Source: Halorientalis salina
GTDB taxonomy: Archaea; Halobacteriota; Halobacteria; Halobacteriales; Haloarculaceae
Direction: 5' to 3'
DNA: 64,000 bases
Assembly: GCF_005049285.1 (NCBI RefSeq)
Contig: NZ_SOSC01000001.1
Coordinates: 620,001 to 684,000, forward strand
Positions 34,234 to 43,136 of this stretch are shown one piece after another; position 1 is the first letter of the stretch, and each line of letters begins with the position of its first letter. The notes under the pieces were generated by a model that did no database searches, was not told where the DNA came from, and worked only from the letters and a program-made list of their open reading frames with translations. A program made the position numbers and the translations under genes.

Positions 34234-35249
34234 GTAACGAGAATCGCCGAAGTCGGGGCCAGCTCATCCTGGTGACCGCCTTCGCACTGGCAGTATCGTT
34301 CGTGGCGCTCGCGCTCGTGTTGAACTCAGTCATCTACACGGAGAACCTCGCGACGCGAAGCGAGTCCGCGAAGGCCTCCGACGCCGTGAAGGTCAAATCC
34401 GACATGGTCGACGGGACGGCCCAGATCATGACCTACGTCAACGAGTACAACGCGAGTGAAGCGGACACCTACTCGGATCTGGTTGACGAGATACGCGTCG
34501 GCGTCAGCAACACGACACAGTTCGCCCGCGAGTACCAGAACGTCAACGGACAGGCGATAAACACCACGCTCGTGGCCACCGAGAAGGGGACCTGGATCAA
34601 CCAGACGTTCTCGGTCGAGAACAAGAACTTCACCGACGCGAACGGCGACCCCAGCTGGACGCTTGTCAACGACACCGAGGGTACCCGGCGGTTCCGCATG
34701 AACGTGACTGACCCCGATGCACTCGCGGACACCGGGGACCTCGCGGCAGGAGAGACGAGAAGCGACCTGGACAACTTTACCGTCGTCGCCCGAGACCGGT
34801 CGGTATCGCCGGCGAAGACCTGGAAGATGGAATTGTTCCACGACGACGCCGACCTGATCGGCTCCGGTTCCGAGTACGTCCTCTCTGTCGTCGTTGACGG
34901 GGACCAGCGGCCGACGTGTACGGTCCCGAACGGCGTCGAGCACTTCTGGGTCAACGTCTCGGCGGGTACCGTCAGCGGCGAGGACTGCCGGGCACTGCGG
35001 TTCGCGGAGAACACCGGAGGCGTCTACGACATCAGTTACTGGAACGGTGACAAGATAAACGGGACCTATCGGCTCATGGTGAACAACCAGAGCGCGCTCG
35101 ACCCCACACACTACAACAGTACGGTCACCGCCGGGCCGCCGGTGCTCGACAAGGCGATCTGGGGTGGGAAGATCCTCGTCGACTACGAGGAACAGCGCAT
35201 GGTGTACGAGACGGACGCACGGGTCGTCCCGGGTGAGAGCGATGACTGA
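34221..35249 (+). CDS. Pilin-like membrane protein 3 (DUF7261-type)
   Basis: 342 residues. RRSRGQLILVTAFALAVSFV gives RGQ then a helix; the remainder is a large sequon-rich domain (NTT, NQT, NVT, NVS, NST). Overlaps its neighbours by 13 and 8 bp. It matches DUF7261 as I remember it. Probably an anchored or assembled surface subunit. Confidence 0.8.
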   Translation: MAHLSNENRRSRGQLILVTAFALAVSFVALALVLNSVIYTENLATRSESAKASDAVKVKSDMVDGTAQIMTYVNEYNASEADTYSDLVDEIRVGVSNTTQFAREYQNVNGQAINTTLVATEKGTWINQTFSVENKNFTDANGDPSWTLVNDTEGTRRFRMNVTDPDALADTGDLAAGETRSDLDNFTVVARDRSVSPAKTWKMELFHDDADLIGSGSEYVLSVVVDGDQRPTCTVPNGVEHFWVNVSAGTVSGEDCRALRFAENTGGVYDISYWNGDKINGTYRLMVNNQSALDPTHYNSTVTAGPPVLDKAIWGGKILVDYEEQRMVYETDARVVPGESDD

Positions 35250-35706
35250 CCGGCCCACCAACCGCGGACAGGCCATCACGCTCAACTACGCGTTGGGACT
35301 CGGCATCAGCGTCATCCTCATGACGGGGTTGTTGATAACCGGCGGGGCGTTCGTCAACGACCAGCGCGAGAGCGCCATCCGGACGGAACTGCGCGTCATC
35401 GGCCAACAGGTGGCCGCCGACGTCGCGACGGCGGACCGACTCGCCCAGTCGACGGAGGACAATTCGTCGGTCACGCTCGAACGGGACATGCCGGACACTG
35501 TCGCCGGTGGCACCTACGACATCGAGGTCGTGGCGACAGCGGACGCACACTTGATCCTCACCACGAGGAACCCCGATGTGCGCGTCAGGGTCGACCTCGT
35601 CAACGAGACGGTCATACAGGAGACCTCGATAAACGGCGGGCGGCTCCGCATCAACCAGACGGAGAGTGGTGAGCTGGAACTCGTCAGCGGCGGTGGTAGC
35701 GGATGA
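35242..35706 (+). CDS. Pilin-like membrane protein 4 (DUF7266-type)
   Basis: 154 residues from ATG 35242. TNRGQAITLNYALGLGISVI repeats the RGQ-plus-helix start; a short outside domain follows, ending SGGGSG. It overlaps the neighbouring genes by 8 and 4 bp. Function unknown, minor-pilin-like by layout. Confidence 0.8.
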   Translation: MTDRPTNRGQAITLNYALGLGISVILMTGLLITGGAFVNDQRESAIRTELRVIGQQVAADVATADRLAQSTEDNSSVTLERDMPDTVAGGTYDIEVVATADAHLILTTRNPDVRVRVDLVNETVIQETSINGGRLRINQTESGELELVSGGGSG

Positions 35707-36479
35707 TCCGCCGTGACGAGCGAGCGGTGACCGACGTCATCGGCTTCATCCTCGTCTTCGGACTGGTCGCGACCACGGTGGCCATCGTTTCCGTCAGCGG
35801 ACTGAGTACACTGCAGGACGCCCGTAACGCGGAACAGATCAACAACGCCGAGCGGGCGTTCGACGTGCTGGCCGACAACATGGCCGACATCTATCAGGAG
35901 GGAGCGCCCCACCGGGCGACGGAGGTCAGCCTCGATGACGCCACGATGAACACGGCGACGAGCGTCCGGATCAACGTCAGCGGGGAGGAGAAAAGCAGCG
36001 GTGACCTGGAGACGATCACGAACGTCCAGTCGCGACCCGTCCTCTGGAGGTCCACACAGAGCGCAGAGACCGAGATCGCCTACTCGTTGGGGGCAGTGGT
36101 CCGGGCCGACCGGGAGAGCGGTGTGATGGTCAACGAACCGCCGTTCGTCCTCCAGGATGACAGGATGTTGCTGACGATCGTCAAGACCCGGACCGATAAC
36201 CCGAAGAGTCTGAGCGGCACGACGGTCCGGGTCCGGGGCAACCAGGAACGGTCGTCTAGTAGCGTCCTCACCGGCGTCGACGACAGCTACGACGAAGTCA
36301 AGATCAACATCACGTCGTCACGGGCCGGCGTCTGGGAGCAGTACTTCGAACGGAAAGCGATCACCAACTCCTGCTCGATAGACGAGGAGACGGGTCGAGA
36401 GCGCGTGAGCTGTACCCTGGATGCGCCCAAAGAGATGTACGTCACGGTCAACGGCGTCAACGTCGAACTGGAGCGCTGA
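35703..36479 (+). CDS. Pilin-like membrane protein 5 (DUF7289-type)
   Basis: 258 residues. The N-terminus MIRRDERAVTDVIGFILVFG carries RAVTDVIGF, close to the archaeal type IV pilin start, then one helix and an extracellular domain with two Cys near the C-terminus. Starts as ATGA in the stop of the previous gene. Last of the five-gene unit. Confidence 0.82.
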   Translation: MIRRDERAVTDVIGFILVFGLVATTVAIVSVSGLSTLQDARNAEQINNAERAFDVLADNMADIYQEGAPHRATEVSLDDATMNTATSVRINVSGEEKSSGDLETITNVQSRPVLWRSTQSAETEIAYSLGAVVRADRESGVMVNEPPFVLQDDRMLLTIVKTRTDNPKSLSGTTVRVRGNQERSSSSVLTGVDDSYDEVKINITSSRAGVWEQYFERKAITNSCSIDEETGRERVSCTLDAPKEMYVTVNGVNVELER

Positions 36480-36759
36480 CAGCTCCCAGGACTACAGTCT
36501 TACCGCGCTACTGGCTACAGACCCCGACCGTGAACTGGTGAGCGTTCGTGCTGCATACGCTGTAGCGTCGTCACCATCTGTGAGGAGGTCAACGACCGTT
36601 CGGACGACGGGACAGGCGATGCCTGCTGCCCGACGACCGTTCGGACGATTGGACTGGCGATGCCTGCTGCCCGAAGTCAGTTGCGTGGGCAGCGACGCGC
36701 TGTTTCTCGGCCAGATCCCACGACCGGGCGCGACCGGTCACTCTAGAAAGCGGTGGCGC
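36480..36759. other. Convergent intergenic region with a 41-bp tandem duplication
   Basis: No gene seen. It separates the five-gene unit from the minus-strand pilin-like gene, and its only structure is the tandem repeat at 36593-36674. Confidence 0.6.
36593..36674 (+). repeat. 41-bp tandem repeat, two copies
   Basis: Copies 36593-36633 and 36634-36674 abut and differ at three positions by hand alignment. Both contain GGCGATGCCTGCTGCCC. A recent slippage-type or duplication product in intergenic DNA. Confidence 0.8.
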
Positions 36760-38367
36760 TCACTCGAAATCGACCTGGACGTCGTTTTCGGTCACGTGGA
36801 GGAACGCGATGAACTCCGTGCCTTTCGTCTCCTCGTAATCGAGCGATGCACTGGAGGTCGGTTCCTGGATGCGGTCACTCGTGCCCGGGCCGCCCTTGAC
36901 GATGAGATCGACGTCAGGCCCCATCAACTGGAAGTAGTGGTTGATGACCTCGTCCATCTGCTCTTCGTCGCCCTGGGTGTAGCTCGAGGGCTCGTCGGTG
37001 ACAGTCGGGGAGTGCTGATCCCACTTGGCCGTGCTGTTCAGCGACCAGCTCCCCTCCTCCCGGATGTGGTCGTTGAACGCCCACCTGTTCCCGAGCGTCG
37101 AATCGTCTGCGGTACCGCTGCTGGGTTCCAGCTTACTAGTGAAGCCGGGGTCGACGTGGCCGTCCTTGCCGAGTTTGTCGTAGGTCATCTGCCTGGAGTT
37201 CAGGAAGTCGATGTTGAGCTTGGCGTCGCTGCTACAGTCCCAGTCCATCCAGGACGCCTGGTCCGGGTCGATGGCCGTGCGGTTCTCGAACGCTTCGTAG
37301 TTCGTCGTCCCATCACCATCGTGGTAGTAGACACCGACGTAGACCTTGCCGTCCGGATCCGGACACGGATTGTTCTTGACGTCCGAGTAGACGTAGATCT
37401 CGAACTCCTTGCCGTCCTCGGTCGCGTAGAACGAGAAGCGAGGATCGCTTTTGTCGACGTCAAGGGACACGTCGAACTCCTTCAACGGATGCCCCTCGCC
37501 GACGCCACCGGCTTCGATGTCGCCGCCAGGATCCGGCAGCGGTGCGACGGTCCCGGGTGCACCGCCGAAGGAGACCAGTTCCAGCCGGACCGTCTGGTTG
37601 TGGTCGTATTCTGTCACGTTCCCGGTGGTGCGCTGGCGGAAGTACTCCGCCCACCCCTCGTAGTAGTCGCTGTGGACCCAGGCGTAGACGGTCCCGTTCT
37701 CGATGGGGTTCTCGTACTGTGCGGGATCGTCCTCGTAGTCGTACGGTGCCCCAGTCCCGTTGCTCGTGCTGGTCGTCTGGTTCGGATACACTGGCGCTTC
37801 AGGACCCTTCTGGCTCACAGTCACCTTGGCCGTACTGGACCCTTTGGTGTCACTCCGGACCCGGATGATCGGGAGCGTCAGGGTCGCCCGGCGGTAGTGG
37901 AACTCGGGCGGTGAGACCATCAGCGCGTCGCCCTGCCCGTCCTTCCGCCAGACCCCACCGCCTTGGTACGCGATCTCTGTCTTCCCGTTCGTATAGAGCA
38001 TCCGACCCAGCGACTCGTTGTAGATTACCTCCACGTTCTCGCCGCCCGAATAGTTGTGGTGCTCGATGGCGATCCACCCGGATTCCGGGTCGGTCGTGAA
38101 CGACCCGCTGTCCTGCCCGAATGAGATGGTCTGGGTGTTCGACGCGCCCAGTGCGACCATCGCGGTCCGCGAATCGAACAGCGTCATCGAGTGTTCGGCC
38201 CGCTGGAGTTCCGCCTGCTCACGCGTCGAATCCAGCGCCGACGTGCCGAGCGCGACGATAGTGATCGTGCCGGCAAGCACGACTGCGATGACGAGCAGGT
38301 ACCCAATCGGGCTCGATTGGCCACGCGAGTCTCCCGACAGCCACCGGCGGACCCCGCCTACAGTCAT
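36760..38367 (-). CDS. Large pilin-like membrane protein with RGQ start
   Basis: 535 residues. GDSRGQSSPIGYLLVIAVVL shows RGQ followed by SPIGY and a helix, which fits an archaeal type IV pilin or archaellin start. The rest is a big sequon-rich outside domain with many acidic residues and Cys pairs. It is convergent with the five-gene unit, so it is separately expressed. Likely in the same functional group (DUF7289-like); the role is not known. Confidence 0.8.
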   Translation of the reverse strand: MTVGGVRRWLSGDSRGQSSPIGYLLVIAVVLAGTITIVALGTSALDSTREQAELQRAEHSMTLFDSRTAMVALGASNTQTISFGQDSGSFTTDPESGWIAIEHHNYSGGENVEVIYNESLGRMLYTNGKTEIAYQGGGVWRKDGQGDALMVSPPEFHYRRATLTLPIIRVRSDTKGSSTAKVTVSQKGPEAPVYPNQTTSTSNGTGAPYDYEDDPAQYENPIENGTVYAWVHSDYYEGWAEYFRQRTTGNVTEYDHNQTVRLELVSFGGAPGTVAPLPDPGGDIEAGGVGEGHPLKEFDVSLDVDKSDPRFSFYATEDGKEFEIYVYSDVKNNPCPDPDGKVYVGVYYHDGDGTTNYEAFENRTAIDPDQASWMDWDCSSDAKLNIDFLNSRQMTYDKLGKDGHVDPGFTSKLEPSSGTADDSTLGNRWAFNDHIREEGSWSLNSTAKWDQHSPTVTDEPSSYTQGDEEQMDEVINHYFQLMGPDVDLIVKGGPGTSDRIQEPTSSASLDYEETKGTEFIAFLHVTENDVQVDFE

Positions 38368-38717
38368 GATAGGTCACATTTAGAAGGTTCTAATATAAGC
38401 GCACTGGCCAACTATCGAGTGGTTTACCATTCGACCCGAGGCCGTCGATCTTCGGGCGAGGGGGAGTCGACCCGCCGTCGCGAGTAGCAACCGTTTAGTG
38501 TCCCAAGGAGGACGTTGAACTGGGAACAGCACGGCCGCAACTCCGACTCGCCGCTTTGCGTGGCTCCCGGGCCTTGGCCCCGAGTCACCGACCTTTCCGC
38601 GGCTTGGGATTGCGGTAGTGTTTCGGCGAAACGCCGGTTTGCGGGCTGGCCCACCAGCCAGCAGCACCAGCCGGACCCGCGCCGGACAGCGGTCGATGCG
38701 GTTCCAATTTCAGAACA
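38368..38717. other. 350-bp upstream region with a structured leader before uS15
   Basis: The left part has a TATA-like GTTTAG near 38493. The right part, 38515-38715, is GC-rich and folds. No gene is seen. See the ncRNA entry. Confidence 0.5.
38518..38712 (+). ncRNA. Structured leader or non-coding RNA before uS15
   Basis: Stems visible by eye: GACTCG/CGAGTC (about 38538-38585), GTTTC/GAAAC with loop GGC, GGCTGG/CCAGCC with loop CCCA, in tandem. A TATA-like element about 25 bp before its left end would start an RNA of about 200 nt running to the uS15 gene. It could be an autoregulatory leader, or a double-hairpin H/ACA guide RNA, since ACA triplets follow the hairpins; neither is proven. 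Confidence 0.4.
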
Positions 38718-39179
38718 ATGGCACGAATGCACACACGCCGCCGCGGGTCGTCCGATTCGGACAAACCCGTGGCAGACGAGCCGCCGGAGTGGAGCGACGT
38801 CGACGATGCCGCCATCGAGGAGCGCGTCGTCGAACTAGCAGAACAGGGACACGACCCGAGCGTCATCGGACTCAAACTCCGTGACGAGGGGGTTCAGGGA
38901 ACGCCCGTGCCGGACGTCAAGCTGGCGACCGGCAAGAAGATCACCGAGATCTTGGAGGAGAACGACGCCGACTCGGAGTTCCCCGAGGACCTGCACAACC
39001 TGATGGAGCGGGCCGTCCGCCTGCGCGAGCACATGGACGAGAACCCGACCGACCACCAGAACAAGCGCGCACTCCAGAACACCCAGTCGAAGATCCGTCG
39101 CCTGGTCGATTACTACCGCGGTGACGAGATCGACGCCGACTTCACGTACTCCTACGACACCGCCAAGGAACTCCTGTAG
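38718..39179 (+). CDS. rps15: 30S ribosomal protein uS15 (S15P/S13e)
   Basis: 153 residues. MARMHTRRRGSSDSDKPV is the archaeal start, and HNLMERAVRLREHMDENPTD and the DYYRGDEI block near the C-terminus are typical of the family. It binds 16S rRNA in the small subunit. Its stop is directly followed by the ATG of the RecJ-like gene, the first of a four-gene operon. Confidence 0.97.
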   Translation: MARMHTRRRGSSDSDKPVADEPPEWSDVDDAAIEERVVELAEQGHDPSVIGLKLRDEGVQGTPVPDVKLATGKKITEILEENDADSEFPEDLHNLMERAVRLREHMDENPTDHQNKRALQNTQSKIRRLVDYYRGDEIDADFTYSYDTAKELL

Positions 39180-40349
39180 ATGTCCACAGCCGACCGTCCC
39201 GCCGGGCCAACCACTGCCGCGAGCGACGTCGCCGCCGCCTGCCGCGACGCCGACTTCGTTCGCCTCGTCGCCACCGCCGACGGCGACGCGCTGGCAGCGA
39301 CTGGTGTCCTCGCCCGCGCCCTCGACGCCACGGACCGGCCGTTCCAGGCCAGCGTCGTCGCGCCGGCGGCCGACACCACCCGCGAGACGGAGGCAGACCT
39401 CACCGTCACCATCGGACACGCGACCGCGACGGCCGATCGCTCGATCGAACGCGGCGCGACGCCGCTTTCGGAGATCGCCAACGCCGCCGCGAGGGAACTC
39501 GCCGGCACCGGCGACCCCGTACTCGCACTGGCCGGTGCGACGACCGCACCGGCGACGCCGAGTGGCGACCTGCTCGAGGGCGCCACCGAAGCCGGCGCAG
39601 TGCAACAGCCCGGCGTCGCGATCCCGACAGGGAACGTCGCCGACGGCCTGGCACACAGCACGCTCGTCCACGCGCCGTTTTCGGGCGACGCGGACCGAAC
39701 CGACGAGGTACTCCGCGAACTCGGAGTACCCGAGTCGGCCGACGAGCTGGGAGCGGACGACCGCCGGCGTCTCGCGTCGACGGTCGCTATCCGGACGGTC
39801 AAACCCGAGTCCGCGACAGCGCGAGGAGCCGAACGTGTCGAGCGGGCGCTACGTCCGCACGCACTCGACGGCCCGTTCGCGACGGTCGAGGGCTACGGAG
39901 ACGTCCTCGACGCCGTCGCTCGCGAGCAACCGGGCACCGGCGTCGCGCTGGCACTCGGTCACGACACACGCGAGGCTGCGCTGTCGGCCTGGCGAACCCA
40001 CGGCGACCGCGCCCATCGCGCGCTCCGGTCGGCGACGACCGGGCGCTACGACGGGTTGTTCGTCGCACGCGGCGGCGTCGAAGACCTCGGCGTCAGCGAC
40101 GTGCGCGACGTCCCCGTCGGCACGGTCGCGCGACTGCTCGGCGACTTCCGGTCGCCGGAACCGGTCGCGCTGTTCGTCACCGACGGTCGGGCCGCCGCCA
40201 CGGCGACCGACGGTCGGGACCTGGCGACGACGATGGAGGCGGCCGCCGCGGCCGTCGACGGCCGGGCAGGCGCGACGAGCCACGGCGCGCAGGCGACCTT
40301 CGAGACCGACACGTCGGACCTCATCATGGCGTTCAGGGAGGCACTATGA
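39180..40349 (+). CDS. Degenerate RecJ/DHH-family protein
   Basis: 389 residues, starting next to the uS15 stop. The N-terminal ATADGDALAATGV is like the first DHH-family motif but lacks the His, and no DHH triad follows. It shares the order of RecJ-like proteins found between uS15 and Pcc1 in haloarchaea. It is therefore likely inactive as a nuclease and could be structural, in the manner of Cdc45-type RecJ proteins in archaeal replication (inference). It overlaps Pcc1 by 4 bp. Confidence 0.75.
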   Translation: MSTADRPAGPTTAASDVAAACRDADFVRLVATADGDALAATGVLARALDATDRPFQASVVAPAADTTRETEADLTVTIGHATATADRSIERGATPLSEIANAAARELAGTGDPVLALAGATTAPATPSGDLLEGATEAGAVQQPGVAIPTGNVADGLAHSTLVHAPFSGDADRTDEVLRELGVPESADELGADDRRRLASTVAIRTVKPESATARGAERVERALRPHALDGPFATVEGYGDVLDAVAREQPGTGVALALGHDTREAALSAWRTHGDRAHRALRSATTGRYDGLFVARGGVEDLGVSDVRDVPVGTVARLLGDFRSPEPVALFVTDGRAAATATDGRDLATTMEAAAAAVDGRAGATSHGAQATFETDTSDLIMAFREAL

Positions 40350-40576
40350 CGCGGCGAGCGACGATCACGACGACCCACGACGACGCCGAGCGGGCGACGC
40401 GCGTCGCTGCCGCCCTGACCCCGGACAACACCGCGGAGATGGAGACGACGGTCGACGGCGAGACGGTTCGGACGGACATCGAGCGAGAGACGACAGGTGG
40501 ACTCCACGCGACGGTCGACGACTACGTGGTCAACCTATCGATTGCAGACGAGCTGACAGACACGACACAATCATGA
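40346..40576 (+). CDS. pcc1: KEOPS complex subunit Pcc1
   Basis: 76 residues. RATITTTHDDAERATRVAAAL, PDNTAEMETTVDG and LHATVDDYVVNLSIA give the Pcc1 fold. It is the dimerising subunit of KEOPS, which with Kae1 makes N6-threonylcarbamoyl-adenosine on tRNA. It overlaps both neighbours as ATGA and links translation of tRNA modification and ribosomal genes. Confidence 0.92.
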   Translation: MTRRATITTTHDDAERATRVAAALTPDNTAEMETTVDGETVRTDIERETTGGLHATVDDYVVNLSIADELTDTTQS

Positions 40577-41226
40577 GCGAACGATCAGTTTCACGACAGA
40601 AGCAGGGCAAGCAGTGGTACGACGTACTCGCACCCGAGATGTTCGACCGCGAGGAACTCGGCACCACGCCCGCAGAGGAATCGGAACAGGTCCTCGGACG
40701 GACCATCGAAACGACGCTGGGCGACTTACAGAACAACGCCAGCGAGAACAACAAGAAGCTGAAATTCCAGGTCAACGAGGTCGCGGGCAAGTCCGCCTAC
40801 ACCGAGTTCCTGAAGTACGAACTCACACGGGACTACAAGCGGAGCCTGGTCCGCCGCGGCTCCTCGAAGATCGAGGCGTTCATCACCGTCCTGACGACGG
40901 ACGACTACCGCCTGCAGATCCAGCCGGTCGCACTCACGACCAAATCCGCCGACGAGAGCCAGGAGAAGGCCATCCGGCGCGAGATGATCGACATCGTCGA
41001 GGAAGCGGCCAGCGAGCGCACCTACAAGGACCTGGTCGACAGCGTCGTCTCCGGTCGCATCTCCAGTGCGATCTACAACGAGGCGAAGCTGATCTACCCC
41101 GTCCGGCGCGTCGAGGTCCAGAAGACGACCCTCGAAGCCCACCCCGAGGAAGTCGCCGAAGAAGAGGAAGTCAGCGTCGACGTCGACGAAGAGGACGTCG
41201 CCGTCGAAGGCGCCGACGAGGAGTAA
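40573..41226 (+). CDS. rps3ae: 30S ribosomal protein eS1 (S3Ae)
   Basis: 217 residues. SRQKQGKQWYDVLAPEMFD and GRTIETTLGDLQNN are diagnostic. It sits near the mRNA exit platform of the small subunit. An acidic C-terminal tail (about 30 residues) is typical of halophilic versions. Last gene of the uS15 operon. Confidence 0.97.
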   Translation: MSERSVSRQKQGKQWYDVLAPEMFDREELGTTPAEESEQVLGRTIETTLGDLQNNASENNKKLKFQVNEVAGKSAYTEFLKYELTRDYKRSLVRRGSSKIEAFITVLTTDDYRLQIQPVALTTKSADESQEKAIRREMIDIVEEAASERTYKDLVDSVVSGRISSAIYNEAKLIYPVRRVEVQKTTLEAHPEEVAEEEEVSVDVDEEDVAVEGADEE

Positions 41227-41230
41227 CGCG

Positions 41231-41749
41231 TTACTCGCCGTCGCCTTCGGTCGCCGATTCAGAACTCGCGTTCTTTGCGGTCGTCGCGTTCGTGACGGTC
41301 ACCCGGCCACCTTCGGGTGTGCGCGTCGCGTCCTGGGTCACCTCGATAACGCCTGTCATCCCGTTCGGTTCGTGCGGGATACAGAAGTAGTTGTACGTGC
41401 CGGGGACGGTGAACTCGTTTTCGAAGGTCTCGCCCCCGTGAATGGACCCCTGGGTGCCCGACTGCCACCCTTCCCGGGCGGCTTCGGACGAGGAGAAGCC
41501 GCCGGAGGCGAAGAAGTCGGCCTCGTCGGGGATCCCGCTCTCGTAGGCGGTCACCGTGTGCGCGTGGGAACTCGTGTTCCGCCAGACGACGGTCGTGCCG
41601 GGAGCGACGGCGAACGAGTCGGGCTTGAACGCCGAGGAGGACATACCGATGTCGTGGTCGTCGCTGTCAGTCGGGCCACCGGCACCGAGACAGCCCGCGA
41701 GCGCGACCGTACTCCCGCCGACCGTCGCGAGGAAGGCTCGTCTGTCCAT
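41231..41749 (-). CDS. Halocyanin-like blue copper lipoprotein
   Basis: 172 residues. A Tat motif (RRAFLATVGG) and lipobox LAGC ending at Cys20 anchor it outside. Copper ligands are His64 (SHAHTV), Cys123, His126 and Met131 (FCIPHEPNGM). It should carry electrons at the outer face, for example to a terminal oxidase. It is convergent with eS1, 4 bp apart. Confidence 0.92.
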   Translation of the reverse strand: MDRRAFLATVGGSTVALAGCLGAGGPTDSDDHDIGMSSSAFKPDSFAVAPGTTVVWRNTSSHAHTVTAYESGIPDEADFFASGGFSSSEAAREGWQSGTQGSIHGGETFENEFTVPGTYNYFCIPHEPNGMTGVIEVTQDATRTPEGGRVTVTNATTAKNASSESATEGDGE

Positions 41750-41837
41750 GGTCGGCTGTCAGGACTCGACCATCAAATGTCGCGCGGTTTCACCCGGAGT
41801 AGGCGGACTTTTGTCGGAGGGTCACCCATCGACGAGT

Positions 41838-42113
41838 ATGGGAACGGATACGTTCGGCTACGGGACGCTGGCGCTGGCGGCCGTCGTGGTCGCCATCGCA
41901 ATAGGCCAGCTCCGAGTGGAGATTCCGCGACTGGCTCCGGTCGGCGTCGGACTCGGCCTCGTCCTCGCCGCCGTCGGCGTCGCGACGCTCGCGGGGCGGG
42001 GCTACGGCTTCGACGCGGACCGCGATCGGCCACTGCTCGGGCTGGTGACAGTGTTCGGGACCGTCGCTGGCTTTGGATTCATCGTGACCAGTCTCATGCT
42101 CCTGATCGGGTGA
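41838..42113 (+). CDS. Small membrane protein, three spans
   Basis: 91 residues from ATG 41838, with three hydrophobic stretches and a central GRGYGFDADRDRP loop. It is like genes found in the same place, between eS1 and PssA, in haloarchaea. Function unknown. Confidence 0.75.
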   Translation: MGTDTFGYGTLALAAVVVAIAIGQLRVEIPRLAPVGVGLGLVLAAVGVATLAGRGYGFDADRDRPLLGLVTVFGTVAGFGFIVTSLMLLIG

Positions 42114-42179
42114 CGGTGACTCGTTCGGGGACGGCCCAGTATCGAACGGACTAAGACGGCGGTGGTCGGACCGGGTGGT

Positions 42180-42875
42180 ATGCAGCCGCGGTTCGTCGGC
42201 CGGCTGGGACCGGCAGACGCGATGACCGTTGCCAACGCAGCGCTGGGCTTTGCGGCCGCCGTCGCCGCCACCATCGACCCCAGCCTGGGCGCGCGGCTCA
42301 TCCTGCTGGCCGCCGGCACCGACGGACTCGACGGCGTCATCGCCGCGAAATACGGCGGGACACCCGTCGGGGAGTTCATCGATTCGCTGGCCGACGTGGC
42401 CTCCTTTTGCGTCGCGCCGGCCGTCTTCGTGTTCAGCGTCGCCAGCACCGAGTGGGGACTGACCCTGACGGCCGCCGACCCGCCGCTGAAACTCGCGGCG
42501 GCCTTCGTAATTCCTGCCCTGTTCGTCGGCTCGGGCGTCGTCAGACTGGGGATGTACACCGCCTACGACATCGGGAGTGACTCGACCGAGGGCGTCCAGA
42601 CGACGCTGGCCGCGACGCTGTTGGCCGTCGTCTACCTCGCCGGCTTCCAGGGAGCAGCCCTGCTCGTCGGCCTCACCGCGATCTTCACCTATCTGATGGT
42701 CACCACCATCGAGTACCCCGAACTGAAGGTGAGCCACGTCCTCGGGATGGCGGTCATCCAGCTCGGAGCGATCATCGCGCCGACCGCGTTCAATCGCGTC
42801 TTCCCGCGCGCCCTGCTGTTCATGGCTGTCCTCTACCTCATCGGCCCGTGGTTCTACCGGCGGTATCTGCGGTGA
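42180..42875 (+). CDS. pssA: Archaetidylserine synthase-type CDP-alcohol phosphatidyltransferase (PssA)
   Basis: 231 residues from ATG 42180, with several TM spans. The CDP-alcohol signature is seen as DGLDGVIAA, a G and then IDSLADVAS, keeping the acidic metal ligands though the usual AR is AA. In Haloferax PssA makes archaetidylserine, with PssD needed for archaeosortase anchoring. No PGF-CTERM protein lies in this window. Start by ATG and synteny after eS1. Confidence 0.88.
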   Translation: MQPRFVGRLGPADAMTVANAALGFAAAVAATIDPSLGARLILLAAGTDGLDGVIAAKYGGTPVGEFIDSLADVASFCVAPAVFVFSVASTEWGLTLTAADPPLKLAAAFVIPALFVGSGVVRLGMYTAYDIGSDSTEGVQTTLAATLLAVVYLAGFQGAALLVGLTAIFTYLMVTTIEYPELKVSHVLGMAVIQLGAIIAPTAFNRVFPRALLFMAVLYLIGPWFYRRYLR

Positions 42876-42916
42876 GGGCGTCTTTTTCCTCGCCAGAATG
42901 CTACACGTTCTGGTTT

Positions 42917-42945
42917 GCTCACGAGACCCGACCCGTCTCGTGAGC
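42917..42945. terminator. 11-bp perfect hairpin after pssA
   Basis: GCTCACGAGAC (42917-42927), a 7-nt loop, and GTCTCGTGAGC (42935-42945). It follows pssA and a T-run (GTCTTTTTCC at about 42880), a good terminator candidate. Confidence 0.55.
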
Positions 42946-43136
42946 CCCGAAAAGCATGGGCGAAAGGGTCTAACTCGGCCACAGGCTCCGATTCAGTGAC
43001 CCGCGGCGGGCAGCGTCAGGGATGCCGGTACTCAGTACAGAAAAAATACTTATCGGAGGGCTATCACCATCTGCGTAGACGTACTATGCCCTCCAAGCAA
43101 TCCCTGTCCGCATCAGCTGTTCAGTCACGCTAGCAC

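Noticed and set aside
39121-41226. A 701-residue + frame joined to eS1
   Set aside because: Only its last 217 residues are eS1. The rest is the out-of-frame shadow of the RecJ-like and Pcc1 genes.
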